The notes under the pieces: generated by a model | The model's input: only the letters and a program-made list of their open reading frames with translations | Databases searched by the model: none | What the model was told of the DNA's origin: nothing | Position numbers and translations under genes: made by a program | NCBI GenBank assembly: GCA_028712895.1 | Contig: JAQTPL010000007.1 | Span: forward strand, 1 to 62,376 | Source: a bacterium | Lineage (GTDB): Bacteria > CAYTYR01 > UBA6262 | Reading direction: 5' to 3' | DNA: 62,376 nt | Part shown: positions 20,639 to 29,203 of the stretch, piece after piece | Position numbering within the stretch: position 1 is the first letter of the stretch | Layout: each line of letters opens with the position of its first letter

Positions 20639-20884
20639 TTAAAGCGATGCGAAGGAATAAATAGTCTGGCAAAAAAGTGTTTTTTGCCGGGCCAGCAAGA
20701 GGAAGGGGTTTCCCCCCTAGTTCTGCTAGCGCATAACTGGCAGGGGGACAAGCAGTGAGGGGTGACGCGAAGGTTGCCGGAAACGATTGAAAATACGCTA
20801 AAGGTAACAACCGAGTACAATTAGGGGAAAAGAATGTTTTCCCCTATTGGGAGGCGAAGGTAGTTAATTTTTAGCCGACATAGC
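20639..20884. repeat. Multi-hairpin intergenic region before tRNA-Ala
   Basis: The 246-bp gap holds several strong stem-loops: GGCAAAAAAGTGTTTTTTGCC, a longer one pairing GGGGGG/CCCCC arms, and GGGGAAAAGAATGTTTTCCCC. The word GCGAAGG recurs. No ORF of note is seen. It does not show the conserved cores of tmRNA, RNase P RNA, 6S RNA or the SRP RNA apical loop as far as I can read. It may be repeat debris or an unrecognised structured RNA. Confidence 0.5.
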
Positions 20885-20960
<76 letters not shown>

Positions 20961-21053
20961 ACTCTTCTTCGCAGTGGGAATTGATCCTCCAAAAAGATCG
21001 GCGGACCGGGATAAAACCCCGGAGCTCCCTCCACTTTATACCAGAGGATAATT

Positions 21054-21668
21054 ATGATAGACGACCAGGCTAAAAGAAGATTTATGGTTATGCGCCAGAT
21101 ATATGAATTAACCGAGGGGGAGGAGAGCCACGCGGTTCATTTTAATAAAATAATGGAGTACGTAGGCTTTGGTCCTGGCTTACTTAGAGATATTATTTAT
21201 TATCTGGAAAATGAGAAACTGATCACTTTTCAAGACCCTGGGAATCTAATCAATATCACTCTTGCTGGTACAGAAGAAGTAGAAATAGCGTTAATGGAGC
21301 CGGATAAGGCCACAGCTCATTTCCCGGCTCGCGGCAATACCATAGCTAAACAAAATATGGACCTGCAAATGCAGCAGGAAAGCTATGATCGGGCTCATAC
21401 TATCACGATCGGTGAAAACCGATACAATGACTTGAAAGAATTATTACAGGTTATTATTGCTTCATTAGACCAGCTTAACCTAGCCAGTGAGCAGAAATCT
21501 AAATTGATAACAGAGATAAATACTATTCACTCCCAAATGGCATTTTTAAAACCAAGCACTGGGATTATTCCAGAAAGTGTAGCTCATATAAAAAGGATAT
21601 TGGAAAGTTCTGCCCGGACACCCTTAGAATACGAATTGCTCACCAAAATCACCCGCATCATAGGATAA
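21054..21668 (+). CDS. Hypothetical protein with winged-helix-like N-terminus
   Basis: A 204-residue soluble protein. Residues 1-75 look like a winged helix (helices, then YLENEKLITFQDPGNLINITLAGTEEVE). A linker rich in Gln and Asn follows, then a helical C-terminus. The stop is three bases before dnaX ATG, so it is likely the first gene of the dnaX-ybaB-recR operon. The domain call is from secondary-structure pattern only; DNA binding is possible but not shown. Confidence 0.5.
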   Translation: MIDDQAKRRFMVMRQIYELTEGEESHAVHFNKIMEYVGFGPGLLRDIIYYLENEKLITFQDPGNLINITLAGTEEVEIALMEPDKATAHFPARGNTIAKQNMDLQMQQESYDRAHTITIGENRYNDLKELLQVIIASLDQLNLASEQKSKLITEINTIHSQMAFLKPSTGIIPESVAHIKRILESSARTPLEYELLTKITRIIG

Positions 21669-21670
21669 AT

Positions 21671-23353
21671 ATGAGTTATCTAGTGTTAGCTAGAAAATAC
21701 AGGCCTCAGGTATTCAGCGATGTTATTGGCCAGGAAATAGTTGCCCAAGCCTTGCAGAACGCTATTACCAGCGGCAAGATCGGCCAGGCCTATCTTTTTT
21801 CCGGCCCTCGGGGAGTAGGCAAGACCACAGCCGCCAGGATTTTTGCCAAAGCATTGAACTGCAAAAAAGGCCCGACAGCAGAACCAGATAATACCTGTCA
21901 ATTATGCCAGGAAATCACTGAAGGTAATTCTTTGGATGTACTGGAGATTGACGGTGCCTCTAACCGGGGCATTGACGCGATCAAAGCCTTGCGGGAAAAT
22001 GTTAAATTCTCGCCTTCTTATGCCAGGTATAAGATATATATCATAGATGAAGTACATCAACTTTCCAATGATGGCTTTAATGCTCTCTTAAAAACCCTGG
22101 AAGAACCACCGCCGCATATTATTTTTATTTTCGCTACTACCGAACCCCAGTCAATCCCGGAAACTATTCTCTCCCGCTGCCAGCGTTTTAGTTTTAAGCT
22201 TATCACTGCTGCGGTTATCGAAAAACACCTTAAAACCATTGCGGCTAAAGAAAAAATAACCATCTCTGATGAAGCTTTGAATATTATTAGCCAGTCGGCA
22301 CAAGGCAGTATGCGTGATGCCCAAAGCACCCTTGACCAAGTAATATCATTTGTTGGGGCTGGGCAAAAAATAGAAGGCCAGACAGTGCGCTCTATTCTTG
22401 GTATTACCAGCCAGGAATTATTACTAAAGTTCAGCGGCTCTATTTTTAAACAGGCAACAAAAGACTTATTGGCATTGATTAGTGAAGCCCAGGAACAAGG
22501 ACTGGACCTGTATCAGCTGGCTAAAGATTTACACGGACATTTCCGTAATTTAGTAATGGCTAAGATCAGCGCACAGCCCCAGGAATTAATCACCTTATCA
22601 CTGGAAGCCATTCAGGCTCTTAAGGACCAAGTTGATTCAGTCCCGGAAAGCGCTTTGCTTCATTATATTGAGTTGCTGGAAATCCTGGAGCGGGATATGA
22701 AATATACTGATCAGCCAAAGATCGTGCTGGAGATAGGATTATTACGTATCGCTCGTCCTTATATCGCCATAGATGAGTTGATTGGTCGTCTGGAAGCGCT
22801 CGAGAAAGACAGCAGCGGAAATAATACTGTCGCTAAACCGCTGGTAAAAAAAAGCCCTCTTTTTAAGGAAGACCCAGTCTCAGAACAAAAAGCTGCTCCT
22901 GAGAATACCCCATTACGGCAGCAGTGGAATATAGTGCTTGAAGAAGTTCATAAAAAGAAACCCGGATTAGCCGCATCTATGGGACAGGCCAGGGTAAAAG
23001 ATTTAACCGGCACAATCCTAACCGTAGAATTTGACCAGCAAGATAAATTTCAGAAACAGACTATTGAGCGTGCCGACAACATTAAGATAATTGAGGCGAT
23101 TGCCCGTCAGATTTTCCAAATCCCGATAAAGATTGCCAGTATCACCAGCGCTGGCAGTAGTATCCCGGCAGAGCTGACTGGCGAAGAAGAAATTATTTTA
23201 GCAGACGAACCTGAAGAAACAGTAATAAACGGGGGCAATCTTCAAGCCACGGCAACAGATACTGCTCCGGCCGAAGGGGATCCGGTTGTACGCCGGGTCC
23301 TGGACATATTTGGCGGGGAAATAGTACATAATAATATCAAGAAGGGGGAATAA
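21671..23353 (+). CDS. dnaX: DNA polymerase III subunits gamma/tau
   Basis: A 560-residue clamp-loader ATPase. Walker A is GPRGVGKTT near residue 45, followed by a zinc module (CKK...CQLC) and Walker B IIDEVHQLS with sensor region LLKTLEEPPPHIIFIFATTEP. Domain III ends near residue 370; an acidic variable tail follows. It loads the beta clamp encoded by dnaN in the same window. Confidence 0.96.
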   Translation: MSYLVLARKYRPQVFSDVIGQEIVAQALQNAITSGKIGQAYLFSGPRGVGKTTAARIFAKALNCKKGPTAEPDNTCQLCQEITEGNSLDVLEIDGASNRGIDAIKALRENVKFSPSYARYKIYIIDEVHQLSNDGFNALLKTLEEPPPHIIFIFATTEPQSIPETILSRCQRFSFKLITAAVIEKHLKTIAAKEKITISDEALNIISQSAQGSMRDAQSTLDQVISFVGAGQKIEGQTVRSILGITSQELLLKFSGSIFKQATKDLLALISEAQEQGLDLYQLAKDLHGHFRNLVMAKISAQPQELITLSLEAIQALKDQVDSVPESALLHYIELLEILERDMKYTDQPKIVLEIGLLRIARPYIAIDELIGRLEALEKDSSGNNTVAKPLVKKSPLFKEDPVSEQKAAPENTPLRQQWNIVLEEVHKKKPGLAASMGQARVKDLTGTILTVEFDQQDKFQKQTIERADNIKIIEAIARQIFQIPIKIASITSAGSSIPAELTGEEEIILADEPEETVINGGNLQATATDTAPAEGDPVVRRVLDIFGGEIVHNNIKKGE

Positions 23354-23358
23354 ACAGC

Positions 23359-23661
23359 GTGGATATGTTTAAACTGTTCAAGCAGGCCAAGGAAATGCAG
23401 TCCCAGATGAAGAAAGTACAAGAAGAACTGAAAAATAAGACCATTCAGGTTGATTCCCAAGGCGTGCAGATCATGATGAATGGCAAACAAGAAATACAAT
23501 CGCTAAAAATCAACCCGGAACTGCTTAATGGGACTACAGCGGATAAACTGGAAAAAGTATTTTTACGTGCTTTTAATGAAGCGATCACTAAATCGCAAGA
23601 CTTGATGGCTAGTGAAATGAAGAAAATATCCGGAGGGTTGAACATTCCGGGATTAGGATAG
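23359..23661 (+). CDS. YbaB/EbfC nucleoid-associated protein
   Basis: A 100-residue protein with FKQAKEMQSQMKKVQEEL at the N-terminus and a final ISGGLNIPGLG, the pattern of YbaB/EbfC DNA-binding dimers. It sits between dnaX and recR, the usual arrangement. The start is probably GTG at 23359, ten bases after GGGGG; an ATG two codons later is possible. Confidence 0.93.
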   Translation: MDMFKLFKQAKEMQSQMKKVQEELKNKTIQVDSQGVQIMMNGKQEIQSLKINPELLNGTTADKLEKVFLRAFNEAITKSQDLMASEMKKISGGLNIPGLG

Positions 23662-23668
23662 CACAAAT

Positions 23669-24268
23669 ATGGTCTATCAGATACAAAGTCTCCAAAAATT
23701 AGTTGAAGCTTTGCATCGGCTGCCTGGCATCGGCCCTAAGACAGCTGAAAGGCTAGCTTATTATATCCTGAAAACAAATAAAGAAGAAGTGGTAGATCTC
23801 GCTGAAGCGATCAAATTGGCTAAAGAAAGTATACGTTATTGCTCGATCTGTAATAATGTCACAGATACTGATCCCTGCGCGATCTGCCAGAATCCCGACC
23901 GTGACCACACCAAGATTTGCGTAGTGGAAGAACCCTTTGATGTCATTGCCTTGGAAAAAACCAGGGGACATAAAGGTGTATACCATGTACTATTAGGCGC
24001 GCTTTCTCCTATTGAAGGTATCGGTCCGGAGGACTTAAAAATAAAGGACCTGCTCAGCCGTATCGAAAAAGATAATGTACAGGAAGTTATCATTGCTACT
24101 AATCCTAATGTAGAAGGTGAAGCAACAGCCCTTTACCTGTCTCGCTTGATCAAGCCCTTAGGAGTGAAAGTTATGCGCATTGCTTACGGATTACCTATAG
24201 GTTCCAGCCTGGAATATGCAGATGAAATGACCTTAAGCAAAGCTTTGGAAGGCAGAAAAGAGCTGTAA
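23669..24268 (+). CDS. recR: Recombination protein RecR
   Basis: A 199-residue protein. The helix-hairpin-helix is LHRLPGIGPKTAERLAYYIL, the zinc finger CSICNNVTDTDPCAIC, and the TOPRIM domain has VVEEPFDVIALEKTRGHKGVYHVL and TNPNVEGEATALYL. It works with RecF (also here) and RecO in gap repair. Confidence 0.96.
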   Translation: MVYQIQSLQKLVEALHRLPGIGPKTAERLAYYILKTNKEEVVDLAEAIKLAKESIRYCSICNNVTDTDPCAICQNPDRDHTKICVVEEPFDVIALEKTRGHKGVYHVLLGALSPIEGIGPEDLKIKDLLSRIEKDNVQEVIIATNPNVEGEATALYLSRLIKPLGVKVMRIAYGLPIGSSLEYADEMTLSKALEGRKEL

Positions 24269-24270
24269 AG

Positions 24271-25761
24271 ATGATTACACAGATTTTGAAAAATGATTAC
24301 ACAGATTTTTTAAAGGTAAGATCGCTAGTAGAAATTCTTATTGTGTTTTCTCTGTTGACGGCCGGGCAGATCCGGGCCCAAGAAGCTATATACGCCCGGC
24401 CAGATGAAGAATATATGGATGCCAACCTGAAGGAAAAATATAGTGACATAGAGCAAGACACCCTAAAATTTTTAGATGAACACAGATCTTCTGTAACCGG
24501 CCTGGTAGAAAGCTATCAGAATTCCAGTTTATACTATTATATCCCCGCAGAGGGCACTTTTGAGAAAGGCCATGAACCTCATTTAGCACGCCAGTCCTTC
24601 ACTTACGACATAGCGACTGCGGCCATGATCTATAGTGCGTGCGGGGAACAAAAAAAAGCACGACAGATCCTGGATAACATGCAAAAAGAGTTTTATCGCC
24701 CGAAGAACGGGGCCCCAGGATTATACACTTCTTATTTGAGTGATCAGGTAGACGAAAATGACAATTTAGTGATTGGTATTGATGGTGACAGGGTACACGT
24801 CGGGCCTACTATGTGGGTAGCTTTAGCCACTATACAATATATTAGAATCACCGGAGACGGAAGTTATTTACCCTGGGTAATAGATATGGCTAAGTGGGTT
24901 TCCACGTTACCCCATTTTATCTTTAAAGATAACCAAAAAGGTGCAGTTTCCATGGGCCATGGCTGGGGCCCGGACTGGAGCCAAGTTTATTCCACAGAAA
25001 ATTGCATAGACTATTATTCCATATTGTTTATCCTGAAAAATGTATGTAAACAATGCTCAGACAAGGTAAAACAGGAATTTGTTGACCGGGGGCTTACGGA
25101 TAAAGTAATTTCCCGGGAAATTGCCGGATTGGAACGTTGGTTCAAGGAAGTAGCCTATAATAAGGATACTGGCGGATTTAACGCCGGGTACAATGAGAAC
25201 GGGATTGACCGGACAAAGGCCCTGGACACGGTTTCAAATAGTTTGTCTGTGATCGGCCCGGTGCGCCTAGCCCAATGGGGGATCGACCCATTCCGGTTGA
25301 TCGAGTTTGCCGAGAAGGACTTAATGATAAAAGACACTATTAAAGGGAAATCGGTAGAAGGATTTGATTTTACCATTCCAGAAGAAATTGGCAACCCCCG
25401 GAGACGGCTCATTTGGATAGAAGGAACAGCGCAAATGGTGCTAGCCTACAAGATCATGTCCAAATACAGCAGCGGTATCGGTAATCAAACAAAAGCCGAG
25501 GAATATAAGAAGAAAGCCATTAAGATTGCAAAAGAACTGGATAAGATCGCTGAGTTAGTAAGACTCCCGAAAAACGCTCTACCCTATACCTCTGATAATC
25601 CTGGCGACAAGGAACGGCTTATAACCTATAAATATGAGTGGGAGATACCCCGGGGACCAGACGGGAAATGGGTAGGATCGATAGCCAGTACCGCTTGGCG
25701 GTTTTTTAGCCTGTCTTATTATAATCCAATGATGCTGGGCAAGATCGCTTTTAAATTTTAA
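24271..25761 (+). CDS. Secreted alpha/alpha-toroid protein, possible glycosidase
   Basis: About 496 residues. A hydrophobic stretch (LVEILIVFSLLTAGQIRAQ) near residues 19-37 looks like a signal peptide. The mature part has repeating helical pairs (QSFTYDIATAAMIYSACGEQKKARQIL; IRITGDGSYLPWVIDMAKWV) as in six-hairpin glycosidases or glycan-binding toroids. Specific family and substrate are unknown. The first 14 codons are made of two copies of a GATTACACAGATT repeat, so the true start may lie downstream; no better ribosome-binding site is obvious. Confidence 0.55.
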   Translation: MITQILKNDYTDFLKVRSLVEILIVFSLLTAGQIRAQEAIYARPDEEYMDANLKEKYSDIEQDTLKFLDEHRSSVTGLVESYQNSSLYYYIPAEGTFEKGHEPHLARQSFTYDIATAAMIYSACGEQKKARQILDNMQKEFYRPKNGAPGLYTSYLSDQVDENDNLVIGIDGDRVHVGPTMWVALATIQYIRITGDGSYLPWVIDMAKWVSTLPHFIFKDNQKGAVSMGHGWGPDWSQVYSTENCIDYYSILFILKNVCKQCSDKVKQEFVDRGLTDKVISREIAGLERWFKEVAYNKDTGGFNAGYNENGIDRTKALDTVSNSLSVIGPVRLAQWGIDPFRLIEFAEKDLMIKDTIKGKSVEGFDFTIPEEIGNPRRRLIWIEGTAQMVLAYKIMSKYSSGIGNQTKAEEYKKKAIKIAKELDKIAELVRLPKNALPYTSDNPGDKERLITYKYEWEIPRGPDGKWVGSIASTAWRFFSLSYYNPMMLGKIAFKF

Positions 25762-25783
25762 AGGTATTTTTTAGTGTGATGCC

Positions 25784-25812
25784 TTGACAAAGTATGCAAA
25801 ATCTGATATATT
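25784..25812 (+). promoter_or_regulatory. Promoter for porCDAB
   Basis: TTGACA (25784-25789), a 17-base spacer and TATATT (25807-25812), 75 bases before porC. Confidence 0.85.
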
Positions 25813-25827
25813 TAAGTAGTTTCTTCA

Positions 25828-25852
25828 GGGTCTCTGAATATATCAGAGGCCT
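25828..25852 (+). promoter_or_regulatory. Leader hairpin of porCDAB
   Basis: The por leader contains a stem GGTCTCTGA / TCAGAGGCC with a 5-base loop, followed by ATTTCATT. A similar GC-rich hairpin followed by a T-rich stretch lies in the leader of the Ehr operon (31073). It may be an attenuator or a stabilising element. Confidence 0.5.
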
Positions 25853-25887
25853 ATTTCATTATATTAAAATACCAAAGGAGCAGAAGC

Positions 25888-26469
25888 ATGGGCAAATTAA
25901 CAGAAATCCGCTGGCATGGCCGCGGTGGCCAGGGCGCAAAAACAGCTGCCCTGTTGTTTGCGGACGCAGCATTAGGGGAAGGTCTGTATATCCAGGCTTT
26001 CCCGGAATATGGACCTGAACGTATGGGCGCGCCGGTACAGTCTTTTGACCGGCTTAGTGATGAGCCGATCACCATTCATTGCGGAGTCACTAATCCGAGC
26101 GTAGTTGTAGTGCTGGACCCTACCTTGATCGGTAAGGTAGATGTTATCCAAGGTTTGCCGGATAATGGCGCTATTATCATTAATACCAGTGAAACGCCAA
26201 AAGATATCAAAGCTAAGCTTGGATTGAGCAAAGGGAAAGTGTATACTGTGGATGCTTCGGCTATTTCCCGTGAGACTATCGGGAAGGATATCCCGAATAC
26301 ACCAATGTTAGGGGCTTTGGCCAAAGTCACCGGGTTGATCAATTTTGAGCGTATGGTGGAGGATAACCGGAAAAAATTGACTGCTAAATTCAAAAACCGT
26401 CCGGAGATAGTCGAAGGGAATATTAAATCCATTCAGCGGGCATACCAAGAAGTGAAAGGCGAGGAGTAA
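25888..26469 (+). CDS. porC: 2-oxoacid (probably pyruvate):ferredoxin oxidoreductase, gamma subunit
   Basis: A 193-residue subunit. RWHGRGGQGAKTAALLFADAA at the N-terminus is the gamma-domain signature, and PEYGPERMGAPVQSF is conserved. The complex oxidatively decarboxylates pyruvate or another 2-oxoacid to acyl-CoA, reducing ferredoxin. First gene of porC-D-A-B, the four-subunit order known from Thermotoga and archaea. Pyruvate is the likeliest substrate but 2-oxoisovalerate cannot be excluded. Confidence 0.92.
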   Translation: MGKLTEIRWHGRGGQGAKTAALLFADAALGEGLYIQAFPEYGPERMGAPVQSFDRLSDEPITIHCGVTNPSVVVVLDPTLIGKVDVIQGLPDNGAIIINTSETPKDIKAKLGLSKGKVYTVDASAISRETIGKDIPNTPMLGALAKVTGLINFERMVEDNRKKLTAKFKNRPEIVEGNIKSIQRAYQEVKGEE

Positions 26470-26473
26470 ATAA

Positions 26474-26782
26474 ATGGCAGATATTAAAATAGAAAAGAAA
26501 AAAGGCTGGAAAGACTTACCGGCCTGCGATTATCTGGAGGCCGGCAGCGCGGCAGCATTTGAAACCGGTGATTGGCGCAGTGAAAGGCCTGTTTGGATCC
26601 CGGAAAACTGTATCCAATGTCTGTTTTGCTGGGTTTATTGTCCGGATTCAGCAGTGGTGGTTAAAGACAGCCTGATGGCAGGGTTCAATTATAAACATTG
26701 TAAGGGTTGCGGCATATGCGCGGTAGAGTGCCCGGGCAAAAAAGGCAAGAAAGCAATAGTAATGGAAGCTGAGAAGAAGTAA
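26474..26782 (+). CDS. porD: 2-oxoacid:ferredoxin oxidoreductase, delta (ferredoxin) subunit
   Basis: A 102-residue protein with two 4Fe-4S motifs, CIQCLFCWVYCPD (about residues 48-60) and CKGCGICAVECPG (about 76-88). It wires electrons from the thiamine site to ferredoxin. It begins four bases after porC. Confidence 0.93.
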   Translation: MADIKIEKKKGWKDLPACDYLEAGSAAAFETGDWRSERPVWIPENCIQCLFCWVYCPDSAVVVKDSLMAGFNYKHCKGCGICAVECPGKKGKKAIVMEAEKK

Positions 26783-26799
26783 ATGGAGGATATAATATA

Positions 26800-27978
26800 A
26801 TGTCTGAAAAGAAGAATTTAAAAGCAAAAACAGGTAATGAGGCTATGGCTGAGGCTATGCGCCAGATCAATCCTGACGTAGTAGCAGCTTATCCAATCAC
26901 CCCGGCTACTGAAATAGTGCAGATCTTTTCGCAATTTGTGGCCGATGGAGTGGTCAACACTGAATTTGTCGCTGTAGAAAGCGAACACAGCGCCTTGAGT
27001 GCCTGTATCGGTGCTTCTGCGGCCGGAGCTAGGGCAATGACCGGGACTTCCAGCCAGGGGTTGGCACTTATGTACGAAATGATGTATATTGCCGCCGGGT
27101 TAAGGCTCCCGATCGTTATCGCTGAAGTTAATCGCGCCTTGTCCGCGCCGATCAATATTCATGGCGACCAAAGCGATACTATGGGCGCGCGTGACTCTGG
27201 GTTTTTACAGATATATTGCGAAAATTCCCAGGAAGCATATGACAGCATGATCCAGGCAGTAAGAATATGCGAACATCCGGATGTGCTTTTACCGGCTACC
27301 GTATCTACGGACGGATTCATTATCAGCCATTGCATGGAAGCTATAGAGCTGTTGCCAGACGAAAAGGTAAAGGAATTTGTCGGTACGTATAAACCGAAGA
27401 ATTGGTTGTTGGACGTTGATCATCCTTTCACTCTGGGGGCAATAGATCTCCAGGATTATTATTTTGAACATAAGCGGCAGGAAATTGAAGCAATGCGCAA
27501 AGCCACCAAGGTTATTAAAGAAATAGGCAAAGAGTTCGGGCAAAAATTCGGCCGCAGTTATGATATGATCGAGACCTATAAATTAGAGGACGCTGAGGCT
27601 GCCATTGTTGTTCTTGGTTCGACAGCCGGCACAGCGAAAGTGGTCATAGAGGAAATGAGAAAGCAAGGCAAAAAAGTAGGCATGCTTAAACTTAGGGTTT
27701 TCCGGCCTTTCCCGTTTGATGATATCAGGGAAGCGCTGAAAGATGTAAAAATAGTCGGCGTAATGGATAGGCATGACGGATATAATGGTTACGTGGCGCC
27801 AGTGTGTTCTGAGGTTCGGTCCTGCCTATATGAGTTGGACAAGAAACCGAAGATCGCCAGCTATGTTTATGGTTTAGGCGGCCGGGATATCACTTTAGAA
27901 ATGATCACTGAAATATATGAAGAACTTCTCAGCGGGAAAACAGATAATAACGCGAAATATATTGGCGTCAGGGAGTAA
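26800..27978 (+). CDS. porA: 2-oxoacid:ferredoxin oxidoreductase, alpha subunit
   Basis: A 392-residue subunit. It has GNEAMAEAMRQINPDVVAAYPITPATEI at the N-terminus and FVAVESEHSALSACIGASAAGARAMTGTSSQGL, both typical of domain I of pyruvate:ferredoxin oxidoreductase. Later, INIHGDQSDTMGARDSG is conserved. Seventeen bases separate it from porD, with an AGGAGG-like site. Confidence 0.93.
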   Translation: MSEKKNLKAKTGNEAMAEAMRQINPDVVAAYPITPATEIVQIFSQFVADGVVNTEFVAVESEHSALSACIGASAAGARAMTGTSSQGLALMYEMMYIAAGLRLPIVIAEVNRALSAPINIHGDQSDTMGARDSGFLQIYCENSQEAYDSMIQAVRICEHPDVLLPATVSTDGFIISHCMEAIELLPDEKVKEFVGTYKPKNWLLDVDHPFTLGAIDLQDYYFEHKRQEIEAMRKATKVIKEIGKEFGQKFGRSYDMIETYKLEDAEAAIVVLGSTAGTAKVVIEEMRKQGKKVGMLKLRVFRPFPFDDIREALKDVKIVGVMDRHDGYNGYVAPVCSEVRSCLYELDKKPKIASYVYGLGGRDITLEMITEIYEELLSGKTDNNAKYIGVRE

Positions 27979-28030
27979 AAAGACTGTGCCAAAATGAATT
28001 ATAGCACAATTTTTAGGAGGATTTAATATA

Positions 28031-28963
28031 ATGGTAAATCTAAAAGAATTATCTAAAAGGCCGGAATTACTCAGTGGCGGGCACCGGCTCTGCTCTGGTT
28101 GTGGGGCAGGTATAATTGCCAGGCAGGTGATGATGGCAGCAGCAGACAGGCCAGTGGTCGTAGCCAATGCTACCGGCTGCCTGGAAGTATCTACAACCAT
28201 TTATCCGTTCAGCGCTTGGAAGGCTCCATGGTTCCATAGCGCATTTGAAAACGCGGCAGCTTCCTGCAGTGGCATTGAAGCAGCGTATAAAGCCCTGAAA
28301 AGAACCGGGAAAGTTAATAAGGACATACGTTTTATTACTTTTGGCGGTGATGGCGGCACCTATGATATCGGCTTCCAGTCTTTATCCGGAGCTATGGAAC
28401 GCCGGCACAGGATGCTGTATGTTTGTTATAATAATGAAGCCTATATGAATACCGGCATCCAGAGATCTTCCGCAACTCCTTTGGGAGCATATGCCTCTAC
28501 TTCCCCGGTAGGTAAAGTGAAAAAAGGGAAGGAACAGATCAAGAAAGATTTGACCAAAGTCATGGTTGCGCATAATATTCCTTATGTAGCGCAATCCGCA
28601 GTCGGCTATTGGAATGACCTGATCACCAAAACACAGAAAGCCCTGGACATAGACGGGCCTACCTTTATAAACGTGCTGCAGCCGTGCCGTTTAGGCTGGG
28701 GTTATAATCCGGCAGACACAGCAGTTATCGGGAGGATGGCAGTAGAGACATGTTTTTGGCCGATCTATGAAGTAGTAGATGGTAAATACAAAATTAATGT
28801 TAAACCAAAAGAAAAAAAGCCGATCGAAGAGTATTTAAAACCCCAGTCGAGATTTAAACATCTTTTACGTCCGGAAAATGCCGGCATAGTGGCGGAGATT
28901 CAAAAGAATATTGACGAAAACTGGGCTTGGCTACTAATGATGGAAGAATGCACGAACAGATAG
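28031..28963 (+). CDS. porB: 2-oxoacid:ferredoxin oxidoreductase, beta subunit
   Basis: A 310-residue thiamine-diphosphate subunit. CSGCGAG near residue 24 supplies cluster cysteines, and GDGGTYDIGFQSL with YNNEAYMNTG forms the ThDP/Mg site. The 52-bp gap after porA contains a small imperfect hairpin (ACTGTGC / GCACAAT) before an AGGAGG. Confidence 0.93.
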   Translation: MVNLKELSKRPELLSGGHRLCSGCGAGIIARQVMMAAADRPVVVANATGCLEVSTTIYPFSAWKAPWFHSAFENAAASCSGIEAAYKALKRTGKVNKDIRFITFGGDGGTYDIGFQSLSGAMERRHRMLYVCYNNEAYMNTGIQRSSATPLGAYASTSPVGKVKKGKEQIKKDLTKVMVAHNIPYVAQSAVGYWNDLITKTQKALDIDGPTFINVLQPCRLGWGYNPADTAVIGRMAVETCFWPIYEVVDGKYKINVKPKEKKPIEEYLKPQSRFKHLLRPENAGIVAEIQKNIDENWAWLLMMEECTNR

Positions 28964-29025
28964 ATGGCTGTAAGCGGATGGCGGACGGCAGTAAAAACAA
29001 AAAACATTGAAAATATAGTGTGATG

Positions 29026-29203
29026 ACGAGATTGCCTGGTAGCTCAATGGGTTCGTGTCGCGACGAATAAGGAGCGACAAGCTACGAACGCCGCCGAGAT
29101 GGTGAGGCGGCCGGAGGAGCAGAGCGGCCCGCGAGCGACAATTAGCGTAATAAGCACAAGTGAAAGTGATATAGTATAACGAGATTGCCTGGTAGCTCAA
29201 TGG
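29026..29203. repeat. 153-bp duplication carrying the 5' end of tRNA-Asn
   Basis: A 25-base segment at 29026-29050 (8 bases upstream plus the first 18 bases... of tRNA-Asn, ending CTCAATGG) recurs exactly at 29179-29203, where it continues into the real tRNA. The sequence between is palindrome-rich: GTTCGT...ACGAAC and GCGGCCGG with GAGGAG words, similar in style to the insert after tRNA-Ser(GCU). The left copy is a tRNA fragment of about 18 bases that cannot fold into a tRNA. Confidence 0.75.

Noticed and set aside
27983-28010. Hairpin between porA and porB as a terminator
   Set aside because: The 7-bp imperfect stem is weak and the genes belong to one complex; at most it tunes expression.
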